From Pisolithus tinctorius (lineage: Eukaryota; Basidiomycota; Agaricomycetes; Boletales; Pisolithaceae): DNA of 64,000 bases. The stretch is taken from contig JANFAH010000002.1 in NCBI GenBank assembly GCA_024663395.1, positions 5,208,001-5,272,000 on the forward strand, written 5' to 3'. Position 1 is the stretch's first letter, and each line of letters begins with the position of its first letter. Shown here one piece after another: positions 34,532-45,384 of the stretch. Below the pieces are notes generated by a model. It had not been told where the DNA came from. It searched no databases and worked only from the letters and a program-made list of their open reading frames with translations. Position numbers and translations under genes: made by a program.

Positions 34532-37500
34532 GTGTCGTCGACAGGAAAGCCTCCGGGGGTCGCGAGTTTTGGAATAGACGTAGACTTTGGGGATGTTGAG
34601 TGTCAGCAGCACCTGGCCCAGTCATCAAGAGACGAATCCGGAGTATCATTAAATTTCATACACGCGCGAGAACCTACGGTCTATGATGACGACGACATCC
34701 CAGAGCTGGAAAGCATCTGGAGCGAAGGCGAGGGTGAGGGCGCTGAAGGTAGTATCACCACGGACAATGGCGACTTACCAGAGGGGATGCGAATCCATGT
34801 CTATTCGCGTAACCAGTTCATGGGACACCGATCCGCCGGTACCGTGATAGGACAACCCTTGGAAGATCGTGCCGTCGAACGACTGTCAGGCATTTGCTAC
34901 CCTGGTGATGACCCGAACTCACTAAGTACTTTCATGGATACTCGTTTCCTGGTGTATGACGTCGGAGACGGCCTACATATGATTGTTGACAGCGAACGGG
35001 ACATACTAGGTCCCGAAGACATCGTCACCGTTAAAACCGGTTTGCTGAGGAACCCCGCATTCCAACTAGACTCCTGGTACTGGTTTAGAAAGGGAGAAAA
35101 GACCGGAATGATGAAATCTAACCTACGACAAATGGATAGGGCCCGAACGTGGCGATCCGCACCTATGGGACGCCCGGTCGAGGAGGCCATAGAGGCCAAA
35201 CTTGAGACGTACAGTCTCCAAGTACTCGAAGGAGAAAATCAGAACCGATTCACATGCACACTCAAGGATGACTCAACTTACGAAGTATATGACTATCACA
35301 TGGCCGTATGTTTCGAGCTCCCCGCATACAAGCTGGAATCGCAAGAGTTTGATGTCGTGCATTGGCATGCGAAGAGATTACTCCACGCGTGCATGGACCT
35401 CACTAGGCCTGATCCTATGGAGGAAGATGACCTAGGGTTGACCCACATGTTCGAGCGGTACAACGACGAGTCGAAGGACGAATACGACGGGCTCAATGGT
35501 GTACCATGCCACCTGCTTCACTTACATGGTGCCGCCGTTAAAAGTGAGGATCGACTGACCCTACAACGCAACGCTGCGATCGCAAGGGACTTCACTCGCA
35601 AAGTCCCAAAACCCTTGGTAGTAGTCGTGCACATAAACGGCCAACCCGCTAGGGCACTAATTGACACCGGGTCACTAGCCGACTTCATGTCAGTAACGCT
35701 GGCTGAACAGCTGAACGTAAAGAGAATTCACCTTGAAAAGCCACTCACCATCCAGTTGGCCGTTCAGGGCTCGCGCTCTAAGGTTAACTTTGGAACGAAA
35801 GTACGTTTTCAATATCAAGGAATAGACTGCGAGCGTCACTTCGATGTGATGAATATACAAAACTACGATTTGATATTAGGAACCCCGTTCCTGTATCAAC
35901 ATCAGGTAATGGTGGGACTACACTCACCCTGGGTTGTAATTGGTAGTACAGCTCCCCTGGAGATGAAAGGGTCGCAGGTGTCAGTACTCGAATCCAGGGC
36001 GACAGAGGTGTTTAACGAAAGCCTTGAGAAAGCGCGGAGGTACCTTCAGGGATTGTCGAAGCCGCTGTGCTCACAGGTGGGTGCGACGGCGTTGCCTCCA
36101 TTCAGGGCGATAAATCATGAGATCCCTCTCATCGATGAGAGAAAGATATACCCGTGGAGACCGTCTAAATGTCCAGAAGCGTTACGACCGCTCTGGACTG
36201 AAAAGAAAAATGCGTACCTAAAGACTGGTCACTGGGAGCTCACCGCGGCCCGTAATACATGTCCGATGCTGCTCATCCCCAAGGCGGGTGACCCTCCACG
36301 CCTACGAGTAGTCGTCGATCTCAGAGAAAGGAATAAGAATACCAGGAAGTTGGCCTCACCGATGCCAGATATGGACGGAATACTACGTCGAGTGGCAAGA
36401 AAGCCTTACCGCTCGATTATTGATGGGGCTGACACCTACGAGCAAATCCGAGTGATCCCCGAACACGTAGAACGCACAGCCGTTACCACTCCTGACGGGA
36501 ATATGGTCAGCCTCGTCGTGCAGCAAGGGGATTGTAACGCGCCTGCAACCTACCAAGCACTTATGAATCATATCTTCAGGGAATATATTGGGTCTTTTAT
36601 GGACGTATACCTAGATGATATTATCATCTACTCTGAAACTCTAGAAGACCATATACGTCATGTTAAGTTAGTACTCCAGGTTCTTGCTCGAGAGAAACTG
36701 TACCTGAGCGAAAAGAAGCTACGCTTCCTGTGCGATGAAGTGAAGATTCTCGGCCGCATCGTCACCAACGAGGGGATCAAGATGGATCCCGAGAAGGTCG
36801 ATAGGATTCGTAACTGGAAGGTCCCAACGAACCGAACCCTGTGTAAGGGGTTCATCGGATCAGTTGGTTATCTCGCCGACGATATTTATAAGGTGCGCGT
36901 ACCGCTGGGGGTCCTAGCAGAGGCAAGCGTGGAGACGCGCCCATTCCGATGGACCTACACCGAACAACGGGCTTTTGAGACGGTCAAACAATATGTTACC
37001 GCTTGCGCACCTCACTGTCGCGTGCCCCTTAATTATGCACCCGGTCATGATCCTATCTGGGTGATGACCGATGCTTGCGGGAACGGCATCGGCGGTGTCG
37101 TCGTGCAAGGCCCAGACTGGAAGTCGTCGAAGGTAGCTGCTTTCTACTCAGCGAAGATGTCATCCGCGCAACGAAATTACCCAGTCCATGAGCAGGAGCT
37201 GCTCGCAGGTGTCGAGACGATGCTCCGTCACAAGGACATCCTACAAGGAACTCACTTTACTTGGGTAACCGATCATAAGGGCTTAACTTACTTGTTAGAG
37301 CAAAAGGACCTCTCTGGACGACAGGCGCGCTGGCTGGAAAAGCTGGCTGAATTTGACTTCGACGTTAAATACATCCCGGGTGAGGAGAACGTGCTGCCGG
37401 ATGCCTTGTCGAGGATCTACGAATTCGATGTGCCGGGCACGATCCGTGCACCCAGCGAATACCTCCACCATGATGCGGACGTAGACGAATCGACATCGCT

Positions 37501-38039
37501 ATCCAGCACGGGCCAGATTATAACCGCGCCTGTGTATGTCGGTGTCGAGGCACTCGCCATGTCTCCGCGCGGCAGGAAAGATCAGGAAGATCAGCCATCG
37601 GTGCGTCAATTGGCGAACATACCAGGTGGACCGCCATCGACGACGATGCCGACTGGCATGCCCAAATTGACAATCCGGATTAGGCCCCCTCGAGAGACGC
37701 AGGGCCAACCTACTGCGTCTGTGCAGACAGACAAGGCAGCAAGACGATCACGAGGTCGTCGTCCCTCTCCCCCGCCGGCAGAGACAGGACGGCCAGAGAC
37801 GGGTATGGAATTCGCCAGTCGAATGAAAGGACGTTTTGCTCTGCTGGGACCAGGTGAGCGAAAAAAGGGGGGAGAAGGTGTGGAAACACCTACCTTACCT
37901 ACAGGCGAACACGCTGTGCCCACATTGCAAGGCATGCAGGATGCGGATCCAAATCCGGTCACCAATACACACGTCCCAAATAAGGAAAGAGTGACGCGCA
38001 TACCGCTGGTAGTCTACCCCGGAAACGAGGGACTATTGG
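34532..38039 (+). CDS. Pol: protease, reverse transcriptase, RNase H
   Basis: The open frame runs to the inserted solo LTR. The aspartic protease motif is LIDTGSLADFMS (DTG at 35663-35671). Reverse transcriptase spans ~36270-36880 with RVVVDLRERN, GDCNAPATYQALMNHIF and the catalytic YLDD at 36608-36619. RNase H begins with VMTDACGNGIGG (~37061) and includes VHEQELLAGVETM and VTDHKGLTYLLEQ. These make double-stranded DNA from the RNA and cleave the polyprotein. The frame is ended artificially at 38045 by the first bases of the solo LTR; beyond the insert the same frame resumes in integrase. Confidence 0.93.
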
Positions 38040-38753
38040 TGTCATGACCGTGCGTTCGTCATAGGTCTTTACTCACTCCGCAACCTTTTCCGCCGGTCAT
38101 TCACTCACTCCGCACCAACTCCGCCTACCTTCTATCGTCTACGAGCCATCTCCGCTCCGACTGTTGTCGGACTTGTGTCTCTCTCCTACCGGACCGAGCG
38201 GTCCGTCCTCTGAGGGGTCATGTGACTACCTTCGCAGTCAGGTACTCCGCAGCGCGCTCACCGCATGGTCCGGCGTCTGGACTGTTTCCTTTTCTAGATG
38301 TTCTGTGTTACCCGTTCGTATGTCTTCCGTCTACCCTTCATTCGTCGTCCAGGAAATTTTACTTGAAAATTTATGAGTCTCTGTATGTCAGTTCCGATTC
38401 CGGTTTCTGTACCTCCATAGCAGTATAAAAGCATGTACTGTACTCCGCTGTTCCTCAGTACGAATATCAACTTAGTTCCTACTCCCTCTGATTCCATCTT
38501 CTGTCTGTCGGAGTTATCTCCGACTCTCCGTCTGTGCTCTCCCTCTGAAATACGAGGGCTGAGATCGTGCAAGGGGGTAGCGCACGAGCTAAACCCGACG
38601 CCCTCACTCCGCTCCGCCTTTGTCTCGGCGGTCTTCGTTCCTGCCGACACTCCGCTAGTCGGAGTTCTGTTCTTCTGTGTCGGACTTGCTTCCGAACCCC
38701 TCTCTAGACCTTATATAGCGTCGGAGTTGGTCGGAGTAGGCCTGGACTTGACA
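38040..38753. mobile_element. Solo LTR of a second retrotransposon, inserted in pol
   Basis: A 714-bp block begins TGTCA and ends TGACA. It is flanked by the direct repeat ATTGG (38035-38039 and 38754-38758). It has TATAAAA at 38424-38430 and no coding content. Its sequence is unrelated to the host element's own 289-bp LTR. Removing the block plus one ATTGG restores one reading frame from RNase H into integrase, which proves the insertion point. A solo LTR forms when two LTRs of a full element recombine. Confidence 0.93.
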
Positions 38754-38758
38754 ATTGG

Positions 38759-40265
38759 AGGCCGCAAGGAATAAATACAACTGTGACCCGTTCTTTAAGC
38801 AGATCGTGAACGACCCTAAGGCGTTTAAAAACTTCGAGGTTACCCCAGACGGCTTTATCAAATTGAAGCTACCGGATCGCACGGTATTCTGTGTACCAGA
38901 CATTGAAGTAGATGGCAAACGACTTCGAGAAGAAGTCATTGATCAAGCGCACTCAATACTAGCTCATCTGGGAACGAAGAAAACAGTCTCGTATATAAGG
39001 GAGTTCCTATGGTGGGACACTATGGTAAAAGACATCACGGAATTCTGCACGTCTTGCAGAACGTGCCAGCGCAGTAAGCCCCCAACGCACAAACCCTTCG
39101 GGCTCCTCAACCCGCTATCCGTACCCTCCAGACCCTGGGAAGCGATAGGTGTAGATTTTGTGGGGCCACTCCCCGAATCGACGGACCGGAATGGAACCTA
39201 CGATTCTATAACCATGATCATTGACCTACTAACGTCCATGGTACACCTCGTACCGAGCAAGACTACCTACACCGCACGCGAAGTTGCAGAACTGATGTTC
39301 GTGGAAGTGTACAAATACCATGGGCTACCTAGAGCCGTAATCAGCGATCGTGATGTGCTATTCACAAGCTTGTTTTGGACGCACCTAAACGCTCTGATTG
39401 GCATCAAGCAAAAGATGTCAAGCGCATACCACCCTGAGACAGATGGAGCAACCGAACGCGCCAATCGCACGATTGGCCAGATGCTGCGTAGCTGCGTCGG
39501 ACCTAATCAAAAGGATTGGGTCTCCCGACTACCCGCTATCGAATTCGCGATCAACAGCGCTACATCTGAATCGACGGGATACGCACCTTTCTTCTTGAAC
39601 ACCGGCCGCATGCCCCAGAGGATGATCTGGGACGCGCCTACAAAGAATGAGTATCCAAGTGTTAGAGCGTTTGCCAACAAAATGAAACTTACGATCATGG
39701 ACGCTCATGACGCGATCATGAAAGCGCGCGTAAAGCAGACAATTGGCGCTAATAAAAAGCGCCGTGACAGCCCGTTTGTCAAAGGGGACCTAGTATATGT
39801 GTCTACAAAGAATATTAGCCTCCCGAAAGGAACATCTCGGAAACTCGTCCCGAAATTCATGGGACCTTACCGGATAGTGGAGGATTTTGGCAATTACTCG
39901 TATAGGATCGACCTCCCTACGAATCTGAAACAACGAGGCGTCCACGACGTGTTTCACTCTTCGTTGCTGAGAGTTCACATCCCGAACGATGACAGGAAAT
40001 TCCCCGGAAGACGGGACGACCAAATCCCGGAGTTTGGTGGGAGCAACCGCGAGTGGGCCGTGGAGCGTATACTCCGGCATCGCGGAAGCCACTCCGACGC
40101 CATGTTCGAGGTACGATGGACAGCTGGCGACCAAACGTGGTTACCATACGAGGATGTCGCACATTTGAAGGCATTAACCGACTATCTTGAGGCCATCGGG
40201 GCCGAAGGGATTGAAAATTTGAGGGACGAGGGTGACGGGGAATCATCCGACAACGATCCTCAGGT
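38759..40265 (+). CDS. Pol: integrase with chromodomain
   Basis: This continues the pol frame after the solo LTR. It has the HHCC zinc-binding region (DQAHSILAHLGTKK, then FCTSCRTC) and the catalytic core with Asp in IGVDFVGPLP, Asp in VISDRDVLF and Glu in HPETDGATERANRT. A GPY/F-like segment (GPYRIVEDFGNYSY) follows, then a chromodomain (REWAVERILRHRG, WLPYEDVAHL) at about 40050-40200. Integrase joins element DNA to the genome; chromodomains steer insertion to particular chromatin. The frame stays open to 40830, but composition changes after ~40265, so the tail may be a different frame or non-coding. Confidence 0.9.
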
Positions 40266-40845
40266 GTTCGTTGGACACTTGGCACCACAGTCATGTGAAA
40301 GCCATAAATACCGCCCATGTCCGAATCCAAGATGCCAGGCAAACGAGAGGAACTCACCCCCATTGCGGCCTTGGCATCACTATCCACCACCTATTCCCCC
40401 GGCTTGTAAACCATCACCACGCTACGTCCCACATCCTGCCCCCCACGCTGTGCGACCTAGATCGAACCGACGCCAATCTCCTCACGTGCAACGAACCTGT
40501 CCCAGTCAATATCAGCCTAGAGGTCCACCTCGGAAACAAACGCGCGGTAAAACGCCTGCTCACCCTACGCACCCCTCTAATCGTCGTCACTCGTATTACC
40601 GACCGCGAACCAGAGGTCAGGGACAACGCAGAGCTGACCGCAATCTGCCTCTTGATTGTAACAATTGTACCACACACCCTTGCCCAACTCGACCATCTTC
40701 TTGGTGGACATCCAGGAACAGGTCTCATCCACCCGACGGAAGGAGCGTCGACCCTGTTCGAAATACCATCGCAGAGATCGTCGAGGAACTACAGCTGTTG
40801 TCTTTCAACGCTCGATCTTCGTCCCCATGAGCTAAAATTAATCCT
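40266..40845 (+). other. Ambiguous region between integrase and extra ORF
   Basis: All three plus frames contain long open runs of Pro/Arg/His-rich or Thr/Leu-rich sequence. A third-frame segment begins MSESKMPGKREELTPIAALA but stops after about 30 codons. I cannot decide which frame, if any, is translated. The extra ORF may have begun here before a frameshift. Confidence 0.5.
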
Positions 40846-41676
40846 ATGTCAGCCCCCTACCGTAACAAATATATCAAACGTTACCGCGGCGACTTCTTCC
40901 GAGTCCGCACTTTCGACGAGAATGGTGAGGAAGGGGAACAGGTGGTTATCCACAGAGAGCAGGTTAAGGCGTTCTTCGATCATGACCGCGCGTTACGTCG
41001 TCAGCATGATACCATCCTGGAAACTCCCTCAGGGTATCATACCTTCCGAGAAGCGTTCAGGCGAATGGCGCTGACAGGAGCGCGCTTCGCATATTACGAC
41101 GTCGACGATGACGGAGAATTGGAGGTCGTTGCACCGGGCCCTTCGCCGACCAAGCACGAGGTGCTGGGTGAGGACGCCGATCTGCGAAGCCGGGAAGAGA
41201 TAGATGGGGGGGCGGTACTCAACAGTTCGCAGGCGGATACCCTAAACGTTCTGCTCTGGGAAAACGCTGAGCATCTGAAGAGGCAGAAACGGAAGTCTCA
41301 CCAGGGATATATTGACCGTTGCGAGTGGAGGGAGGATCGTCGTCGCGGGAAGAGCCCTTACAGCGAACCATCGTACACCCGACGCCACCCCAACGGATCC
41401 CGATCTAGGGGGTCCAAAAGGAAGTCAGCTGGAGGCGGCCTCTACGGCGAACCCGGCGTTTATACTCACCACGAGCCCGAGTCTTCCATTGCTGGACCAA
41501 GTAAAACCGCGGGGGACCAACCTATGACTGAGGACGACCTAGACGCGGAAGGAGAAGACGAGGAGGGGGTGGTAGGAGGCGAGGCTTTCTCGGCAAGTCC
41601 CGTGCCACGCGCTTCGGGGTTGGCTGGACAGCCTTCGGAAAAGGCCTCGGGGAAATCCGCTAAGAAAGCCATCTAA
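40846..41676 (+). CDS. Extra ORF between integrase and 3' LTR
   Basis: The ORF encodes 276 aa starting MSAPYRNKYIKRYRGDFFRV. The N-terminal ~110 residues look folded and charged (GYHTFREAFRRM, ARFAYYDVDDDGELEV). The middle is basic and the C-terminus acidic and Ser/Gly-rich (EDDLDAEGEDEEG). There is no signal peptide, membrane segment or Cys cluster, so it is not an envelope-like protein. I recognise no domain. It lies in sense orientation in the same transcript unit and is uninterrupted although gag and pol are damaged. Confidence 0.65.
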   Translation: MSAPYRNKYIKRYRGDFFRVRTFDENGEEGEQVVIHREQVKAFFDHDRALRRQHDTILETPSGYHTFREAFRRMALTGARFAYYDVDDDGELEVVAPGPSPTKHEVLGEDADLRSREEIDGGAVLNSSQADTLNVLLWENAEHLKRQKRKSHQGYIDRCEWREDRRRGKSPYSEPSYTRRHPNGSRSRGSKRKSAGGGLYGEPGVYTHHEPESSIAGPSKTAGDQPMTEDDLDAEGEDEEGVVGGEAFSASPVPRASGLAGQPSEKASGKSAKKAI

Positions 41677-41724
41677 AAACGTCGCGACTCGCCGCGCACA
41701 TCTGGAGAGGGTACTTTGTACCCT

Positions 41725-41735
41725 GGAGGGGGGAA
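41725..41735 (+). promoter_or_regulatory. Polypurine tract
   Basis: GGAGGGGGGAA lies directly before the 3' LTR, the expected site for plus-strand DNA priming. Confidence 0.8.
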
Positions 41736-42024
41736 TGTGAGGTTTTCGGCCCGACGACTGGTGGGCGTTCTCAGGAGTTGTTTGTTGTTTGACAGATTCA
41801 ATAAGTTTCTCATTTGTTCTTGCTATTCTTACTTATCCCGTTCATCTACGTTGACGTGTTCATGCCTATCCTCTACAGTATAAAAGGGCCTGTAAGACGT
41901 AGAGTACGAGGACTTCTTTTCCCTACACCAATACAGACTGCAATGTCTGGATAACTTGTAGCGTGCTTAAGAAAGTTCTGTTGTGCCTACGTTGCAAGTC
42001 TAAGTACTTCGCATCGGAGTCACA
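41736..42024 (+). repeat. 3' LTR (289 bp)
   Basis: It differs from the 5' LTR at 41862 (A for G), 41939 (T for C) and 41944 (T for C). It is followed by the GACCT target duplication. Confidence 0.97.
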
Positions 42025-42029
42025 GACCT

Positions 42030-43194
42030 TTTGCCCTCGAGTCCAAGCACGATTTATGACAGCTTGTACTAGCTGTTTTTATGAACTTCCTTCGGGTGGT
42101 GGTACGTAGGACGCCAGTATTCGCCTTAACGTCCACTAGCCAGCAGTCCTAACATTCACTTTCGAGAGCACTGTGGAGAGTCTTGATCATCCATTCTTAG
42201 AGATGCCAATTGCCCTGCGATATACAAGCAGTCATAGAGAACGCCCAAACACAACTTGCCGTCACTCTCATCCATGGCACCGGGAACGGAACGAAGAATG
42301 GTCTGTCCGAGTACATGCACGAAGCACTCTATGTTGCCCTCCCCAATGCGCGTGTTGCTTTGCAAGGTTCCAAGCAGTGGGGCAGAGGGATAACTACCAG
42401 GTTCCCTTGCGCTCCTTCTCGACAAACCAGAAAAATTTTCGTAGACGATTAGAGTACCCCACAGTTCGACCATTCTTGTTCTTTGTCGTAGCGTCATGAC
42501 GTCTTCTGGATCCCCAAAGCGTCCGGATCCTGCAGGACCCTTTGGTGAGTGGGTATACCAATAGCCTGCAGCGTGAAACAATCAACTGAGATGATCAGGT
42601 TCACTAGGGACACGAAACGGGTAACCCGCAATAGCATCAGCCACAACCCTGGGTTTAAAGAAATTGAGAAAAGGTGGTCATTTGTCTTAGACATCTTGCT
42701 CGTGATTGGTATGCTTTGTGTTTTTCCCAACGAAGAGGAGGCAATGAATCTGCAATTTGATATTGCGACTATAAACACGTTCTCTGCATGCTGGTCGCTC
42801 AGACTTACCATCGCGATTGATTCCAGTGTAAGCTCTGACCACCTCGTATCCAAGGTAAAAATGTATGGGTAAAATGTCTCAACCAACTGCTGGTGCCTCT
42901 TCAACTTAAATCCACAGTGATCCTGCTTCTGAGCCCGATTGCATATACTGACTATCTACACTGGACACGTCCGCAGAGAAGTTACGGTACTCTATATACT
43001 AAATCCGATTGGTCGCCCACATATATAGAACCCAAGACTCATCAATAAGCAGAATATTTTTCGGCACGGAACGAGACGGCATGATGCGAGGATACATGAT
43101 TCGTTGCGGAAGATCTCTCCATACGTTATATTACTAGGTCATGCTTGAAAACCCACCGGAACATACTATGGACATCTGGAACCCCCTTCTCAGT
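42030..43194. other. No confident gene
   Basis: Overlapping frames of 80-140 codons exist on both strands at 42156-42581 (minus: LGVLYDCLYIAGQLASL; plus: AVTLIHGTGNGTKNGLSEYM). Both look protein-like because they are mirror readings of the same bases. Neither has a motif or splice partners, so this may be a gene relic on one strand. Confidence 0.35.
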
Positions 43195-43274
43195 TCAATG
43201 GCTCCTGGTGAGCAGAGTCAAGGCCCACATGATGTGATAGTAACCCAAGAACAGCCTGATTCGCAATTGCATCA

Positions 43275-44438
43275 TCACGGCTCCCCCAGTCCAATTCCCA
43301 ATGGCTGCGGAGCTGATATGGGGGGATGGCCTTGGCGTTGATATATCAATGGTGGGCGTGCGTGTCCCTGCTGACTTGCTGGTGCATAGCTCTGGGCACG
43401 TCCCCATAGCGTTGCGCCCAACACACCAATGACACTCACGTACCCGTTGACGAGTAGCAGGACTGTAGTGGTGGAGTATGAACGATCTGTTGTGATACAA
43501 ATCATTTGGGCAATGTTGAAGATGACGGGGAAGACAAAGTTGGCACAGGAGACGAGGAAGATGTTCCGGATCAGATGGACCATATTGGAGCCTTGACATT
43601 CGTTATAGCATGGAAGATGACCAGGCCCGAACATACGGAGCGTGAGTGAGTGAGCAAACATGGAAATCGAAGTAAAGTAGGAGGAGAGGGGAACAGTGAG
43701 CGCGACATACCTAATCTAAACTTGGATATCTTGGAGTCATGGATATACAGCTTGTACAGGAAGAAACCACACGAGTACCTGTTGATTGTTGAGGGTCTCA
43801 ACCTGCACAGTCTAGAGGGGGGCTCTTACATATTATCGATGACTTGCAACCCCCATTCGCTCGTGACATACGGATTCCGAAACCAATTGGTAACAGGCCC
43901 GTACGTCGCATACTTGACGTAGTAGTCATGAAGGAACAACGACTGGGTCTGCATTGACACATCCGTAAATTCCTAAGCGAGATGGTGGACATACCAAACA
44001 CACAAGTCGCCCGCATTTGACAAGTATAGGGACGGTTAATACTTTTGCCAACATAAGCAGTGGCGTCGAGCGGATGGGATAGAATGCCAGGACGCGCAGG
44101 AGGAGAATCGAATCATAGAATAAGGGAGAGCCAAGTGCAAAGAGCGCGAACGTGAAACATATACTGAGGGCGACATCGGGTGCGAAAGGTTCTAAGAATC
44201 CTAGCGTGTTTAGGTAGCTATTTAAGATACTCGTCACGAGTGCGACCAGGATAGCGATGACATTCAACTTGAAGACCAGAAAGCTCCGTGACTCAGGCGT
44301 CGAGAAGGCGAACAGAATGACTAGTAGCGTCAACAGACAGCCGCAGAATGGTGCAGTGGCGACTACGAGAATGTATTCAGGTCGAACTGCGTCGATGAAA
44401 CCGGTTATGATGGCCTGAATATCGGACGGTTCAGACAT
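43275..44438 (-). CDS. Multi-pass membrane protein, copy B (downstream paralogue)
   Basis: Exons 43995-44438, 43830-43972, 43711-43778 and 43275-43591 give 323 aa with all phases closed. Introns are 22, 51 and 119 nt. Residues start MSEPSDIQAIITGFID. Hydrophobic helices follow: YILVVATAPFCGCLLTLLVI, SFLVFKLNVIAILVALVTSI, ALSICFTFALFALGSPLFYD, MLAKVLTVPILVKC, a GFFLYKLY segment, and IRNIFLVSCANFVFPVIF with STTTVLLLVNGYVSVIGVL. That is about seven passes, a GPCR-like topology common among uncharacterised basidiomycete membrane proteins. The ligand is unknown. The C-terminal tail is ~50 residues shorter than in copy A because of a stop after GIGLGEP, although the following DNA still resembles copy A. 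Confidence 0.8.
43973..43994 (-). other. 22-nt intron, copy B
   Basis: On the coding strand it runs GTATGT..CTTAG. Removing it keeps frame between VKCGRLVCL and EFTDVSMQTQS. The alternative is a 49-nt intron starting GTCAAA upstream. Confidence 0.5.
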
Positions 44439-45384
44439 CGTTGCGTCGCTGACCTCGTCCCCAGGATCCTGCGAGGGTGGATAGTGTCTAGCATTAACCC
44501 CCTGCTGACTTTTAATGAAAAAACGATCGAGGTTGCAATACGCGGGGAAAACACGGCTGGCTAGATCCAATTAGATCAGAGCGGAGGACCTACAAAGAAC
44601 TCGAGCCTCGCTCGAATTTGACCATTGGGCTGTGCATACCTTGGCCATGCGCCTTGTGTTCACCATGATAGGGACATTTTCTGATCAGTGAGACCACTGC
44701 CTTGAACATTGATCTTCTTGGCCCGGTACTCTTGAGGGCACCCTTCCTACACAAATCTCTTGTGTCCCACACCGAATCAGTGGGCCGTGAATGGAACCGA
44801 AGACTGGTGCTGACTCGTGCCGAGGAAATTGAGCTCAAAATGGTGTTGTTTTATCTTCATATCAAGCTGCGTGGCTCAGCCTTCAGCGGAATCAATCAAC
44901 ATTTACCATTTATTGCGGGACACGTAGGCTGCGAGGAAACGAGGAAGAGCAGAGGGTTAAGCCTGTGGTCAGGTGATGGAAGTTCCAAGAGTCGGAGATC
45001 ATACAAATATTTACCCATCCTTGAATACTACTTACATCCCGTTGTTCCTGGCATAGCCTTTGCCCCAATTTTGGCCACTTCGTATCCAGGTATGGAAAAA
45101 ATCATCCTGCACCTTTTTTTCGACATCCATGGATAATCATTTTATTTGAAGAGCTCCAATTCACATCTGCTCTGCTTCCGCGACGGCCTTTTCAAACCGA
45201 ATCTTGGATGCCTTTCTTACCTAGAAATTCACAGCACTCCTGAATTTGGCTGTATCTAGTAACCGTGACAGCAAACCCTGTACACAAATCACGAACTTCG
45301 ACAAGTCCACATGGTGTATGTATAAGACATCACCTCTAAGCAGATCATTTCTCGATGTGACTTCGAACGAGGCAGATTCAATTT
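44439..45384. other. Upstream region of copy B and spacer
   Basis: The part nearest copy B (to ~44590) is homologous to the region upstream of copy A, so promoter sequence was duplicated with the gene. Beyond it, open frames at 44590-44838 (minus) and 44702-45136 (plus) show no motif. Confidence 0.4.

Larger units (their letters stand above)
31855..42024 (+). mobile_element. Ty3/Gypsy chromovirus LTR retrotransposon with nested solo LTR
   Basis: Two 289-bp LTRs (31855-32143, 41736-42024) begin TGTGAGG and end GTCACA. The 5-bp target duplication GACCT lies at 31850-31854 and 42025-42029. Internal order is gag, protease, reverse transcriptase, RNase H, integrase with chromodomain, then an extra ORF; this marks a chromovirus. 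A purine tract (GGAGGGGGGAA, ending 41735) sits before the 3' LTR for plus-strand priming. The LTRs differ at only three sites, so insertion is recent. Defects are a frameshift and a TGA in gag and a 714-bp solo LTR inside pol, so this copy is not autonomous. No convincing tRNA primer site follows the 5' LTR. Confidence 0.95.

Noticed and set aside
40266..41074. A long open frame overlapping the end of integrase and the start of the extra ORF.
   Set aside because: Composition is similar in all three frames and no motif appears. The overlap with the better-supported 40846-41676 ORF makes it likely a shadow frame.
42156..42581. Minus-strand frame of 141 codons after the retrotransposon.
   Set aside because: The plus strand is equally protein-like over the same bases and neither shows a recognised motif, so I did not call a gene.
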